Position numbers and translations under genes: made by a program. Below are positions 21,601-35,200 of a DNA stretch of 64,000 nucleotides, in pieces. Position 1 is the first letter of the stretch; every line of letters starts with the position of its first letter. Below the pieces are notes generated by a model. The model did no database searches and had not been told where the DNA came from. It saw only the letters and a program-made list of their open reading frames with translations. The stretch is from positions 1-64,000 of the forward strand of contig LUCM01007735.1 of NCBI GenBank assembly GCA_008360955.1, written 5' to 3'. The stretch comes from Fasciolopsis buskii. Lineage: Eukaryota > Platyhelminthes > Trematoda > Plagiorchiida > Fasciolidae.

Positions 21601-23094
21601 AATTATGAAAATCAGATATAATGAGCTTCAGACATGTGAATTCAACCTTCATTTTGAGCTTGCTAAGAGGTATTCAGATCGAGACGGATTCACTTAGAGC
21701 GAGACCCGAATCGGAAACCAAATCCGGTATTAGCAAGGTAACTAACGAGATAAAATGAAAGTTCACGTCTTAGGCTTATCCGAACAAGCGAGTAAGCGCT
21801 GTGAGCGGGTGAAACGGAAGAAGATAAAATTGAAACAGAGCACAAGGCGTGAATAAGACTTAAACCGAGAGCTCAGAGACTACGCTGGTGCGATAAAACT
21901 GGGACATGAGTCACCGCGTGTGAGACTTGAAGTTGGGCCAATAGGTCTGCATGGGGGGAGACAGACACTTATTGTAGTAAGAGAAGATGAAGTGAATTGA
22001 TATGCCCTTATTTAGGCGTATCCAATGTTTGCGTAGGGTATGACTCATCGAAGTTCCAACCCTGCTTAGTAGTCACTTTGGTCACAAGCCATCAGGGCGT
22101 AGGGATAGGCGGGAGTGCGAAAACTCTGGCTATCAGGTACTGGATGAATTCCTTATTCATAAGTGAGGCGTCAGACTGCGCATGATTAGAAAAAACTTTA
22201 AATACGGGATAGTCAAGCAGTAGCGTAGATGGACTTCTAGTGGTTGCTCTGATCCATACACTTTACACGCTTTGAATCATGAAGCATCTAGAAACGTGAA
22301 ATTTCATTGCGAACGTTGAAGCTTACTCCAAAAAACGCGCTAAACAAATACAGTTTATATGACAGCAGTACTCTGAAAATGTAGTTTTTACTTGATCACC
22401 GCAAATAGACTCTCTTCTGCTAAGCAATGCACCTGTGTTTAAGGAGACTCCGTCAGCGAGTCAAATTCTTCTAGAGCGATGGGTCGAGTCTTTGCACAGT
22501 GGGTGAGTAAGCAATTTCGGATTTAAGTAGGAAAAGGGGAAGATTCACTAACAGTAATCGAAACTTTATTTCATGTACTGGAAGCAGTTTGCAATTTGAT
22601 GTTTTCACAGATATCACTAGCTGTTTTGTTTCTTGACTTGTCCTTATTTAAGCAAATCTGATTAGTTGGGAAAAAAAGGTTCCGGCTTGGTCTTTGAAGA
22701 TCGTGGTGATTACGTAAGGAATCAATCTTTTCCGTTAAGACAACCAGGTGGAAAGAATGTCTGGAACCTTTGATAAACAGTAAGGCCGAAAATTTGACAT
22801 TAAACTGTTAACATCTACTAACTTATCTAACGTGACATTTCAATCAGTACAGTGGATAGGAGGGTTACGTCATGGTTCATGGTTCACCTTTCTGGATAAG
22901 ATGAAAATAATCCGTTTTTAACCGGAACTGTTTGTGTGATCATTGTGACTTTTGCATGTGATATGCATGGTATGTTGAAATTTGCTAACTCAAAACGTCG
23001 TTTGGATTAGTTGAAATTCACCATATGTAATCTGGAAAAAACAAATCATGAACTAATTTGTAGTGAGATAACTTCACGCGGACTTTGCTTGTAG
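18606..23094. other. No supported gene
   Basis: Mostly AT-rich. A G+C-richer patch at 21400-22200 (several short frames, no protein motif) looks like a decayed repeat, perhaps a long terminal repeat or SINE body. I could not find flanking direct repeats by eye. Confidence 0.4.
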
Positions 23095-23180
23095 GTGCGT
23101 AATGAAGCACGGCCAGCAAAGCCAGTTGCAGCGGATCCAAATGTCTGCATTGCAGAAGTCGTATTGCCGTCAGCCATTAG
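23095..23180 (+). CDS. Exon candidate 1 of a 23 kb cluster, unknown protein
   Basis: Acceptor gactttgcttgtag leads into VRNEARPAKPVAADPNVCI then AEVVLPSAI. At about 52% G+C it stands out from the AT-rich surroundings. It starts in phase 0, matching the end of 16645-16798, and leaves AG before a weak donor (GTTTAA, 23181). The family is not recognised. Confidence 0.4.
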
Positions 23181-23284
23181 GTTTAATTTTTCTCGCTGGT
23201 TTGTCGTCTGTTGAACAAAATATTTCGTTAGTTATTCACCTACAAAGTTATCTGACCGCCGATAAATTCACAGTTTTCGTCCAG

Positions 23285-23326
23285 GATGAATCAGCTCTAT
23301 GATGGTGACATGCAGTACCCATATTT
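23285..23326 (+). CDS. Exon candidate 2 of the 23 kb cluster
   Basis: After a 104-base intron ending in gtccag, one base completes an Arg codon. The frame reads MNQLYDGDMQYPY and leaves two bases before GTGAAA at 23327. Phases at both ends agree with the neighbours. Small exons of this size rest on phase alone. Confidence 0.3.
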
Positions 23327-23374
23327 GTGAAATTTCCTGCTGCATATGTTGCTGAGCTGTATGCAATATCACAG

Positions 23375-23410
23375 GAGCATAAGTTGCACCAGCTTGATGC
23401 AAATAGCCAA
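23375..23410 (+). CDS. Exon candidate 3 of the 23 kb cluster
   Basis: A 48-base intron ends in atcacag. The frame reads (L)SISCTSLMQIA and leaves two bases before a good donor, GTAAGC at 23411. Entry and exit phases fit candidates 2 and 4. Confidence 0.3.
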
Positions 23411-23759
23411 GTAAGCAGTACAGACGGTAGTTATCAAATGCAGGACTGCATCTGAATTGAGTAGTTTTGCGCACGTGATCAATCAAGTAATTTGCAATGA
23501 AACTCCCGTTTGATTCTTTGTTATTTACCTCGTGTGCAGTCTGATAATGACATACTTTAGAGCACAGAAAACATTGACAAGCAGGAGTGACTGAAAATTT
23601 CGTCAAGCCTAAAAAATGATGTCCACCTAGATTTAAGTATCGTGACCGTGCATTGTAATGAAATTCAGTTGCGAAGCCACAATTGAAACGCTAGTTATTC
23701 CGCAGTATAATGTGTCGCATAAGTTCAGTTGCATTTACTTCACTTGTTCCGGTTTCTAG

Positions 23760-23901
23760 TCTCACAAATAAGACTGCCACTGACCTCAATTTTTACAAGC
23801 ATTGGCTGCATATTGCCAGGAAATTAAGCAAGGAAGTTATCGTTAAATTTGGAAGGGTACCTTCCCAAATAACTTGTGTTGTGACAGCTAACAAAGAGTG
23901 A
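23760..23901 (+). CDS. Exon candidate 4 of the 23 kb cluster
   Basis: A strong acceptor (cacttgttccggtttctag) leads, in phase with candidate 3, into (N)LTNKTATDLNFYKHWLH, then IARKLSKEVIVKFGR. A possible donor GTACCT lies at 23857. Without it the frame runs on through VPSQITCVVTANKE to TGA at 23899, which would make this the last exon. No canonical poly(A) signal is seen close by. The product is not recognised. Confidence 0.35.
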
Positions 23902-26900
23902 TCAACTTATCTCTGACAAGCGACTAATGAGGTAAACCTTTCAGGCATTTTTATAAATAAGCTTAGTTTCTCTGTGCAGCTTGGCGGCACATTGTTGTTA
24001 TTGACTATTTCATTCTAATGGATAAAACCAACCGCTCAAAGGTTTTGCGCGATCTGTCTTTTAAAACATTCAGTCGGTGAGGTGATATTAGCCGCTTAAG
24101 CAGTTAGCGATCATAGTAATGCATATATGTGTATACACACACGTATGTATAAGCAGTATCTGGATGAATGGATTAAATTTACCCGGAAGCACACGACCGG
24201 TTTCGCAGTTATTATCGCTCGTTCGGTATGCGTATCTGGTGCTGTCTTGTCAAAACGTCCTTATGCTTGTACAATCCGAAATGGTATGTCCCATCAAAAT
24301 GTAATTTACAGCATCAAGAATGTGCATAGCAGCTCTTCCTTGAAGAGTTCAAAAGCAACCACAGCTGTGGTTTGTCGATACTTCTTTATCAGTTGGGGCT
24401 GAGGCAACCTTAGGAACAAAGAATTCCAAAAGAATAGATATTAATTGGAGGTGGTTTTTGGATGACTTGGCGAAATATGTACATGTATTCACAAATGTTA
24501 GGATGGGCTCAACGATACATGCATCCGCACGCAGGTTTTTGCATCAAAGGGTGTTGTAACAAGACCGCCTTATTCTTATTCTCCTCACTCAGTAGACTGG
24601 CGTTGATCAATTTGCTCATCATCAACGGCCGATATTTTTCGTGGCGCGAAATCATTAGTAGAATAAATAGCAAACTGTTCCACTGGAAAATTTCCCTTCT
24701 GAGATGAAATGCAATTGGCGCTATTGGTAATCTTTCTGTATAGTGCTACGCAGCCAATTGAAAACAAGAATGGAACACTACATCTGAACACAACAGATCA
24801 TGAATGTGGAGTATAACCGTGTTGAATGACTAACTGGTAGGACTGAAGCTAGATTAGGACGTCAAGTGGTACAGTATCTTAAAAAAGCCTTGTTTAACCA
24901 ATCACCACGCTTTTGTTTTAGTTTTAAGCAAAGAAGCCAACTCGCCTTGCGCGTATTAACAGGGGGAAATTGAAAAGCATGCCACCTTGAATTACTCACT
25001 AATCCAACCTTGAAATTTTCCCTGGAAACGACCTCCAACTAGCAATGTTGTTTATTTTTGCAATGTCACGAATCTGTAATGTTGATCATGTTCCCCCTCC
25101 TTTTGATGTGATTTTGAAGTCTGTTTTATCCATAAACTTTGTCGAACTTAGTTCTTAACCTCAGAGATTTCCCGCTAGATGCGGATTTCAAAAGTTTGAC
25201 AGTGACATGTTCATTTAATTCTCGCTTTAGTACTCTCACCTTAAAAATTCACCCTATTGTCTGAATCATGGACAGTTTGGATTCTATCCAACCTTTGACC
25301 GGGTTATCCCAGGAGATTGGTATTTTTATAGATTGTCTGTATGATCTTCTTCCAGTAAAACGCTTTTCCGAGATCCGTTGTATTTGATGTTCTCGCATCC
25401 TAATATAACTTATATTCGTTTCAGTTTAATATCTACACTGAAATAGAAATTTACCTAGGACGACTCCAGGCATCCTTTCTCTTCAGTTCTGACTAAATGT
25501 CTTATTTAACTATTGGCAGCATTTATTATTCAGTCCAATGCAGAAAGCCATGATGTACCAGACAAAAATTCTATGCCGAATCACTGGTTGGTCACTGCTC
25601 CGTTTTTATCATTTTTCCATAGAGGGAGAATGAAGGTCGTCGATCTGTAGACATGCAAAACGTACTATGTCTTCCAGGGTTGTATTGGATGGGGATGGCT
25701 ATGATGGTACTGGCTAGCATTTTTTGGAGTACAGGTACATGGTCAAATAGCTAGTGATTCACAAAGTGAAAAGAACTCCATAAGAAAACTACCTAACCTA
25801 AATTTACTGACTAGGCCAAAGAGCAGTTTGACCAAAGGGCTGTGGTGATAGCAAGAGAATCTAATAGATCTGGTTTTGACCAGTAAAGGGACAGATTTTT
25901 TCAAGGGTACCGATTATTTGTGCAGACGTTTGGTAAAGCTATAGTGGCTTCTTGAGTTAATAATTCCGGTTACAGTGTGGGTTGCGGTATCTAAAAGCAG
26001 CTTTAGACCTGAACATCCTCAGTATTTTGTTTATAAATCCATCAGAAGTTCTACAGTGATCGGGGCAGCCAAAACCGAGGTTGAAATTACAAGTCGTTCA
26101 CGGATTTACTGACCACTTATCATTGCAACATTGCAATACATTAGGTACTATGGTAATGGGAAATTATGATTACGTTACAAACAACTCAGGCTGTCGAAAA
26201 CTCTTCTGATCCTCGCTGTTTCACTATTCGTGTCTTCTATAAAAGCCTTCTCTATTAAGTAGGTCCATGTATAGATGCCGGCCATTCCGAAATAAAAATA
26301 GCAAGGTATGAATAAAATGGGGAAAATTTCTGGTGCTCTGCTATTTTAGACTAAAATATTGGTACAAACCATACTTTTCTATCCAAAAATTAATTCGGTC
26401 CGCCATATTTCACCAGAGTTTTTGTAAAAAACTCATACGCATAGGAAAACTATAGTCTCTGATCTTAGTAAAAGACAGTTGCTGGGAATAAAATTAAAAT
26501 TTTCTTCAAGGGTTTGTAATTTCATAGTCCTGCATGGTGGAAATGGGAGTGAAACAAATGTATTAATAAAATAGAGAATTTGCTAGTTCTAATGATAGAA
26601 GCTTTTTTTACCAAGCCACTGAATGCTTCAGGGAGCCAACAAAAGTCATCCGACAAAAATCGCGTTGTTTAAACATAACGGTAGCGGATTGGAATCTTGC
26701 GACTACCGGCCAGATCCTCATCTTGATAACTCACGGTTAGTGACTCTCTTTATGAGAATGACTTAATTTTTCGTATTGCTCACTATTGGAGAATTACGCA
26801 TAGGACATAACTGAGGATTTCTTGGTGATGTGGTTTTTCACAACAGAGTTATTTTGATGTCCAACATATGAATCTGTTGAAGTATTCATTTTTCCCTAGT

Positions 26901-28507
26901 AGTCACTTGGTTAAAAGCTATAAATATTACTGAAGCTAGAAAAAAATTTTCGTTGAAAAATTTGTCATCCGGCTATGCCTTTTTGATAACAACGAATACA
27001 AATTAATCCTTTTGCCGCAGTGAATTAAAGCTTTGGTAGCGACCGACTATCTATGCCTTACTACCTTATCGAAGGATAGGGAAATTCCTAGCTTACACGC
27101 CCGTAATACTGCCACTTAAAAGGTAGCATAACGTGGTCGACTACTTGCAAAAATCTTTTTCGATTTTCCTCCCCAAATGTAGTTCGGTATCAAGCGGAAA
27201 GTTTTTCTGTAGTCCAGGCGTGATGTAAAATGTTGCAGCACATGTGCGAATTGGTAGAAAATAATTGGCCACCTTTTTCATCTCAGGTAGTTATTTAGAC
27301 AAAGGGAAAAATAATGCAATGTGTTGGTTCCTTGTTTATCAACGAGAATAGTGGCGAGGAGGGTATAAAACCTTTTGTGGCAAATCTCATTCTTCACTGG
27401 CTTGGGGAGTTGTTGTACTCCACCATTCGGAGCGAACTGTTAGATTACCATTGGGTTATCATACTTCTTCACTGCAAAGTATTTAGAGACCCCGATGTAA
27501 ACGAGTCAGTTTTTCAACTTTTGTCGATTTCGTGAAACAGTATTTGTCAATCGAGATCAAAGGAATGGTAGTGGTAGCTTGGCTAGGGTTGAATGACTTA
27601 AAAGCAGTCAGAAAAATGGCTTTTGTGGACTGCGCAACCAAAGAGTTTCAGACATTTTGTATTGTGGTGTCTGGAAGTTAACATTAAAAAATCGTCTTAA
27701 GCAAACAAGTGAATTGAATCAAAGGCGGAAATTCGTTTCGGTTCATAGATCGTTCAGCACAAATTAGTATAGGTGAAGAAAAAATGAAAAGGATTGGGCT
27801 GGAATGTGAATTACCTTTTTCCCTAAAGAATTGCATTCAGATGTTAAGTGCGAATAGTGCTTTCAATGTATTGATGTGCTTTTTGAAGCGTCCAGATAAT
27901 ACTTCAACTAAAACCTGATTTGCCACTCACTGAAAAATGAGCCTTTTCCGGGAAAGAACAAGTGAGAACCGCATCTGCATTTTGTCGGATGTTTCTAAAC
28001 TGGATTAGCAAGTAAACGTCCATTAATCTACGATGTCTCGTACATCCACTTTATTTCGAAGTAGTAGGCCAAAAGTACCGAAATAATTCGTCATTATGCT
28101 CAGTACAAATGTTTACACCGTCGTTAGATATTTAGTATCCTGTTAACCAGATACGAAGTTGTCCATCTTTCTGCTGCGGTATCAAACTCTACATAAAACG
28201 CCAAATGACAAATCAGCTGAGAAGAATGCCTAATACACCGGACTCGTTTCTGGTGTTTATTCCCATGCACAACATTAATCTGTCCTCAAACATTTGAAGC
28301 AAAGTTTTTCCACATTTTTCTTATGCGCTGAATCACAAAATTTGCTTTAACACTGCAAAGGATTACGGGAAATGAATATGTATGGACTGAAGGAAGAAAC
28401 TACCCACATAGAACCGTCTAGCGCTCTTACTCGGGCTAAACTGTACTTGAAAGCAGTTTTCAGTCGGACGATTTTGATGACATTCCAGGTGATTTTGATC
28501 ATTTACC
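23902..28507. other. No firm feature; one decayed-frame region
   Basis: AT-rich throughout. At 24985-25385 two + frames follow each other (52 and then about 72 codons, the second interrupted by one TGA), which could be a decayed coding fragment. The rest shows only short frames. Confidence 0.35.
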
Positions 28508-28750
28508 TTTGATGAAAATAACTTTGCCAACCGAATGTTCTTTCATTCCTTTTTCTTAGTCGAGCATCTTTATTCAGGGATAATGGAATGGCTAGTGCTG
28601 ATATCGGGTTTTCAACATCTTCGCTTAATTTGAAGGTGATCGGATCGGTATTATGCGCTGTTAGTTTGTCCAGGTCATGCAACACAAACCCGTTAGAGTG
28701 ATTCCTACGCCAGCTCTGTTCTTTCCGGTCCCAATCGGTTGGACCTTGAT
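28508..28750 (-). CDS. Exon candidate on the - strand, unknown protein
   Basis: An open - frame of about 80 codons (PTDWDRKEQSWRRNHSNGF, then KLTAHNTDPITFKLSEDV, ending TFGWQSYFHQR) runs into GTAAAT directly after CATCAAAG, a good donor. Its upstream limit may be the AAG near 28750 after a T-rich stretch. A + frame overlaps it (28677-28880), so the strand is not certain. Confidence 0.25.
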
Positions 28751-29131
28751 AAAACAACAACTTCGTATTTTCAATTCAGGCATACAAATAAGTGGGATGG
28801 AGTGGAGAATTGTGGTCAAAAGTTTATGCACCCGGACTTTGATTTCTTCAGAAACTCGCTCAAAATACGTTGAGGTTTAGTAACTGGAACCCGCGGTTCT
28901 AACATTGGTGAGCAAGAAGCGTTCAGTATTTGGGCTGAGGATGATTTGTACCATGCTTCGTTCATGCTAAGTAAAGGTTGGACATAAAAATCAACCATAG
29001 TCTAATAATATTCCAACTCAACTATGTGCTTTGCTCTACTCTGCAGTTTGTCAGCAAGCTGCAGACGACTCTAGAAAGCAATATATAAAAGTGCTTGGGA
29101 TATTGTATAACTATTAAATTCAAGTTTTCAG

Positions 29132-29221
29132 GCTGATTTTTTATTACTTATATACGATTATCACCAGTTAGTGGATTCCATCCGTAGCATAGTAAACTGT
29201 TTTCCAAATAAGCAATTGATT
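29132..29221 (+). CDS. Internal exon candidate, unknown protein
   Basis: A clean acceptor (caagttttcag) precedes 30 open codons, ADFLLLIYDYHQLVDSI then RSIVNCFPNKQLI, before GTATGA at 29222. The other two frames are closed. Entry and exit are phase 0. The helical content resembles that of the 16.6 and 23 kb candidates, but a link is only a guess. Confidence 0.3.
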
Positions 29222-32200
29222 GTATGATGCATGGCATTTGATCGTAATAAAAATACTCTCGTGAGAAGTATGATGCGCTATATGCGGAAGCATACATTTA
29301 TCATTTGTTATGAATAGCTAGCCGACAGGTGGGTTGCTACTGGCAACCTTCTCAACGTATTCTTCAGTAAAGAAAAAGCTGCTGTGAGGAATTTTTGGTG
29401 TAGTAAGTGAAAAGTTGGCCAATAATTACTTACAACAATAACGCTGGTTTCCGTAAAGAAGCATTTAATAAAAAAGATTTTGGGTACTAATTGGGCATTC
29501 AAGGTTAATATCGCTTCTGGAGGAAATCGTGCTTGAATGACTTACGATGTCAGCAAACAGAACCACCTGGCATTTAACACCAAACATATGCTAGAGAATT
29601 TGTCTAATAGCACGCTGAAGATTTTGCGTGAAGTCATTTAAGTGCTTTTAACGGTGCATTAGGCAGAATAAATAATGAGAACATTTCTAACGGAAAACAA
29701 AGCGGTAATCAGAGAAGGGTTTGTCTTATTTGTCTTATTTTGATTTCATTGATTTGGGATGAACTTACGTCATCTTGGGTCTGCATTATTTAGTTGCAAG
29801 GGTGAGTGTTTATTCAGTTCTAGCAAGTTAACATCTTAATTGCAATAAAACCGATTATAAAACAATATGCCTTTTGAGGAATTTGCGGCAGATTAGTTTC
29901 CTTATTTCTACATCGAAAACAAAATATCGCCGCATTCGATTTCGGTCGATGACGTTTGCATTTCACTCGAATAGTGCCCCTGTCTGCTTCGAATGCTGGA
30001 CTAGGGGTGGAAATCTTCACCCTTGCAGGTTTAATCAGACTGCAGCTGGAGGAAGTTTGGCAATGACTGTCTGTGAAAATCAATGTAGCTTCTAATTTTA
30101 CTGTTGAAGAAACTGATTGACTTGATGACTGACGGGTGACCGATTAACCCCATGTTCTATGAAGATCGGTGCAAATTCACTGAGTTCATTTGGTTTCCAT
30201 TAATTTTTTGCTGTTCCCCAATGGCTAGTTGAACGGGAAAAATGCGTTGCATACAAGTGTGTTACGTGAAAAGCTTGCAAACATTTGAAAACTGGACCTT
30301 GCTAGTTATATAAATGATGTGCGAATCTCGTCCTTAAAAATCCCGTGTAAATAATTCAACTTGGGATTTCCCGTAGAATTGTTAAAAGGGCATTCTTACA
30401 CTATTTGTGATGGTGATGGAGCTAGCCGCACCTTTTGAAAAGTCCCTCTGGGACTTTCTATATAAATGACATTTTCCCAACTTGTGATTTCAAAGTCGTG
30501 TTTTACACAAAAGAAATTCGCCATGTTTGAGTTTAACAAGACGAAGCCGTAATTGCTTTTCCAGTATCCGTTAGAATGACTAAAGAAGCCGTACTTCCTT
30601 TTAGGGAGTTATAATTACCCCTTTTAATTTTTATGAATTTGTGCAAGCAATGTTCTTGAGGGTCTGGAATCCGTTGGCCGCATAATGACTGCGCACATAC
30701 CAAGAAAAATCCAACAACAGGACTGTTAAAAGGTTAATTTTCGAAAAAAATGATTAGAATATTCAAAAAAAGCAATTCCGAAAAAGTCCAGAAAAATTCA
30801 CTAATACCTGAAATACGACCACCGAATACTTCTGTCGTCAACTAGATAAGGAATAATCCAGCAGATTCACATATGGATCTCCGACGGCATTTGCTTGCAC
30901 GAGTTGCGTTATAAGAATGAATCAGGGATATCGTGACTACATCTGCCGTCACGGTCTACACAAATGCTAACGGAATCATCCTTAGTATCACCGTGTACCG
31001 CAATAACAGAAACGCCACGGACGGAATTCCCATTAACGTCACCTCCATCCCCAACCACAAAACAAAAGCAACAACAACGATAGCAACAACAGTAAAAACA
31101 GAATCGTCATCGTCCATCCACAATATCATCATCATCAGCAATAACAACAGCAACGATGTCAAAAGCAACAGCAGCAGCAACAGGAGAAAAATCAACGCCA
31201 CCACGAAAACGCAGCGATCAGCAGTACCAAAGCCAGTAGCGATAGGAATACTTTCTATTTTGCCCAACTGAGTGTTACATAATACGTGAGAAGGTTGCAG
31301 TTAGCGATACCAAAAGTCATCAGTGTCATTACTATTATTAGAAAACGTAATAATAATAAAAATTATGCTGCCTAAAAGTAACGGGACAAAATTGCCATGG
31401 TTGACTTCATCCTTATTTCTTCCTTAAAGTCCTACGTTTAAAACTATTGTCAGTTTATGATGGGATTTCCATATTCCATGTAGCAGGACTTTCCGTTTGA
31501 AGAACCAAGATCGGAGATCTATACTTCCCTGAGAATTGAAGAGGACTAAATCTTGTTTTAAATGCGCTTGGCAGTTTGGCTTTATTCTCATTGTAACGTG
31601 AAGTTTGTTACAGTTAGAATCTCAGTGGTTGGATGCAAAAAAGATACAAAACTTCGAAATAAGGAGCCTTGCCTTTAAGGCCGAGTACAGCTAGACTGAG
31701 AGATGCTGAGAAAGTGCCGTCAGTCACCAAGAACAAACGTCTCAGAAGACAACATTAAGTGGTTTTGAACAGGGTTTTCTAGTATATTTACATGCGTGCA
31801 CAATGCGGATTAAATTAGGTACTCATCTAGTTGTTAGTCTACATGGGACTAGCAATATACCAATGTAGACAGCCGGAGGTATGGTATCGTCGTGATTCTG
31901 ACTTCATAATTATTGTATGTGGCACAATTCCTGGGCTTCGACTCTTGCGTTCCCCTCTTTCAAAAGTCTTAAATTTTTGCATGCTTTTTGGCCAAATCGA
32001 GATAAGCTGTCCCTAAACTTATCAGTCAGTTTGGTGGTACAATGAGTCGATTGTGCTATGCTTCTTCGGTGGATTCCGAGTTCAAAATTTCTTTCCATTT
32101 TATCTTTCTACCTAAAAGGGGTGACTACTAACTCAGATGATCAATAATGAAAAATATAAATCGGACGTATTCTTTATTTATATTAAGAGATTACGAAGCA

Positions 32201-35200
32201 AACGGACCAAAATAATTCAAGCTGGAACAGAGAAATCGTTTCCGAGTTGAGGCTGAAGTTTCAGTGATGGTGGACCATTTCTCGGATAACAAGCAACGGG
32301 GAAAATATTTCGGGATAGTTATATTTTATATTTTCTCTTTTTCCTTTAACTTCAGTTGTGAATGAGTTGACAATATGCATCATTTTCAACAATAGGATTA
32401 TCTTCGAAAGAGAAGCTGACCCGCAATGAGGGATTCAGGCCCCCAAATCTTCACGTTGAAAAGCCTTAATGTAAACTGTTTGATTACAGGAATTCCACGT
32501 CAGAATGGTAGATACGAATGGCATAATTTACGCGTCATTAGTTGCGTAGAAAAAAATCAAAGAAAAGAGACAAAATCCACATCTCTCTTTGCAAAATATC
32601 GGAAAAAATGTAGTCGAGGAGGTTACAGTGAAATCTGAAGTGTGGGTTGTTTTACAATTATCAGTTTTGCCTACGAATGACTGCTGTCCACTCCGTCAGC
32701 TCTAGTAAAAGCATCTACATCGGAATAAAACAGAATAATATTCATTACAAAAAAACAGACAATATTTCCCGTTTTTTAATGGTCAGTGGGAATGAGCTAA
32801 AGAGTCTGTTGGCTAATTTGATCCCCAGAACTAATTTCCTCACACGATGTTTCCCCTTAGTATAACGTTCGTTGCAAACGATACGGCATTGCAGCTATTC
32901 TGTCAACTTTCGGTCTGGGTTGCGGATATGATATTTCAGTATCCTCAGCCTGGGGAATTTCATTGGTTTTGAGGAAATCCATTGCTTCCTATATATTTTT
33001 GCTAAAGTTGTTATTTTCAGTCCCGTTCGACGATGCTCTTAAGGCTCTGATCTCACAATTTAGCGACTGAAATTCTCATCGTTGACCGATGCAGTTTCTG
33101 CATTACACAGCTAAGAACTTTTGAACTATCTTCTGTCTTGTTTGATTTTAGTCCTCCATAGATTAGGTCGAGTTAATGCTGTCGTTGATTGCGGAAGATA
33201 ATCAGTAGGTACTAGGTATTATTTGTGAAGTTTTCACTATCTGTCTTTTATCATTGTTGTTTTTTGGATTTTGCTTGCTGACGATAGGATTCTAATTCGT
33301 TGAATTATTCACTGGTGAAAAGAAACTGGTTGTCAAACATTAACTCACCAAACAGTTGATCGGAGGATTGCATGCTTCTGAAGAATACTGGAGTCGCGGG
33401 CAAGACGAGTAAGATTAACCGACCCATGCCAAAGTCAGCAAAGAACAACTGCAGCCATGAAGAATAGGCTTCTACTATGGTCTCACAGAACGCACTGATT
33501 AGTACGTGCCGCGGTGAAGCTCTTTTTCAGTTGTTGGTATGAAGCATACCTTCTCATTTGAGGATTTCGCCCTTCTTGTCATTGTCATACACATGAGCGT
33601 TCTATCGTTATACACTCAAGTCAGAGAACTAATACAGTCGCGACCCCCCATTCATTCATTGTATGTTTACTCCACTTGGGCTCGGTCTTACGGACTCAGG
33701 AAGAACACGTCCGCATTTCTGCTAAACCTCAATCTGCGAGCAAACCATCCAAAACAATAAACAGAAGTTTGGGAATGAAAATTGTCTTGTGTAATAAAAA
33801 ACGTGATGCACAAGGAATTTCATTCCAAAAGTTATAACATACAGGTCCCGCCGATTGTGATGCATTCAAAAATTTCCATCATTAATACCCTCAGGGCTAC
33901 AGTACTTGCTAGGTCTAAAGAAGCGAAAACAGATACCATGAATGTATTCATAAGTTTCCCTCATTAAATCTGTTTGTAGGCTGCCCTAAGGCCAGTGAAA
34001 CGAGCGAACTTCGGTGTGTGGGTGGGCGTGAATTAACACAAAAAAGAAAACCTACTTTAGAACGAAAATTTCACAAATGTTTTTGGATTGGTCTCAGGAT
34101 TTACTCAAGTTTAAATTCATAAGTGAAAGCAAGATCACTTGTCTGGCAAAAACACCTCTTTCACTGAGCCCTTAAGTTATAGCCTGCACATAATTATCTG
34201 TTGCCTGGAGTATCCTGTAGTATCTGGGGTCTACGACTCATGGTCGATCACAAACACAAACATTTTCATTTGTGAAATATCTTAACTAAATAGGGTTACC
34301 GCTTACATCATACTAAATGAGCAACGCCAACTTGATTTCCATCATAAAAATAACCATATCAAAAATTGTCCACAAGGTTACTAAAATTCATATTAAAATT
34401 TCGTGACAAAAGTTCTTCTCTTTAATCCTCTTGCAGATTATTATCGGCATTTCGTGCACTATTGTCTGGATAGGTTTGAATAATATTTAAACGCCTCAAG
34501 GTTCACCAATTGCGCAGCATGAATTGATCATTAAACAAAGTAGGGAATATAATTATGATGCTAAATAGTAGAAGGTTCTGAACATCTCAGTCGAAGGACT
34601 CGTTAATTTTGTATATGAATAAATGGTGTGTGATTAACTGGGAAACATTTGTAAATTGAACATCTTGCAGTTGTCTTCCTATGTTAGTCCCGTCCAAACT
34701 GTCCACTCCTACACGAATGGAATGAGAATTCTTACCAACGGATCAAAAGAACACGCAGTAAGGACGGGGCGACCTTCGTCGTTGTAGTAACGGAGAAATT
34801 CCCTTCATTTGAAGAAAATAGCCAATATAAAAACAACAGTCTCGAAACAAATCTCTAAATGAATTGGGCGCACATGTTATACTGAGGAAAGTGTTTTTTC
34901 AGGGTGATGCAAATCAGGTTAAACTGCTCTTGGGGGACCATATGCAACATACAAAATCATACCCCGGCCTAAATCGTGATTTTGCTCAAAATTTGTTTCC
35001 TGCTTTGGAGTGGTCATTAAAGACGGTACCTAGCTAATGATTCTTGCCATTAGTGCCGAATTCAGATAGTCCCACCAGTAGACTCGTGGTAGCCTTTTGT
35101 TTGTCTGACACATATACGCTAATTTTAACGTCACAAAATTAGTCCACATTGCCGAGTTTTGTAATTGGTGGTGCGCTTACTGAGTTGACTGATTCATTTG

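Noticed and set aside
23540..23586. Exon candidate with a very good acceptor (LIMTYFRAQKTLTS)
   Set aside because: Its exit phase does not fit the exon at 23760, which joins directly in phase to 23375-23410; kept out of the chain.
25256..25270. In-frame TGA read as selenocysteine
   Set aside because: There is no known selenoprotein context, no SECIS-like structure was looked at successfully, and a nearby frameshift points to decay instead.
30933..31271. Asn/Ser/Thr-rich 112-codon frame as a gene
   Set aside because: Explained by imperfect CAA, ATC and AGC triplet runs; no splice sites or conserved core.
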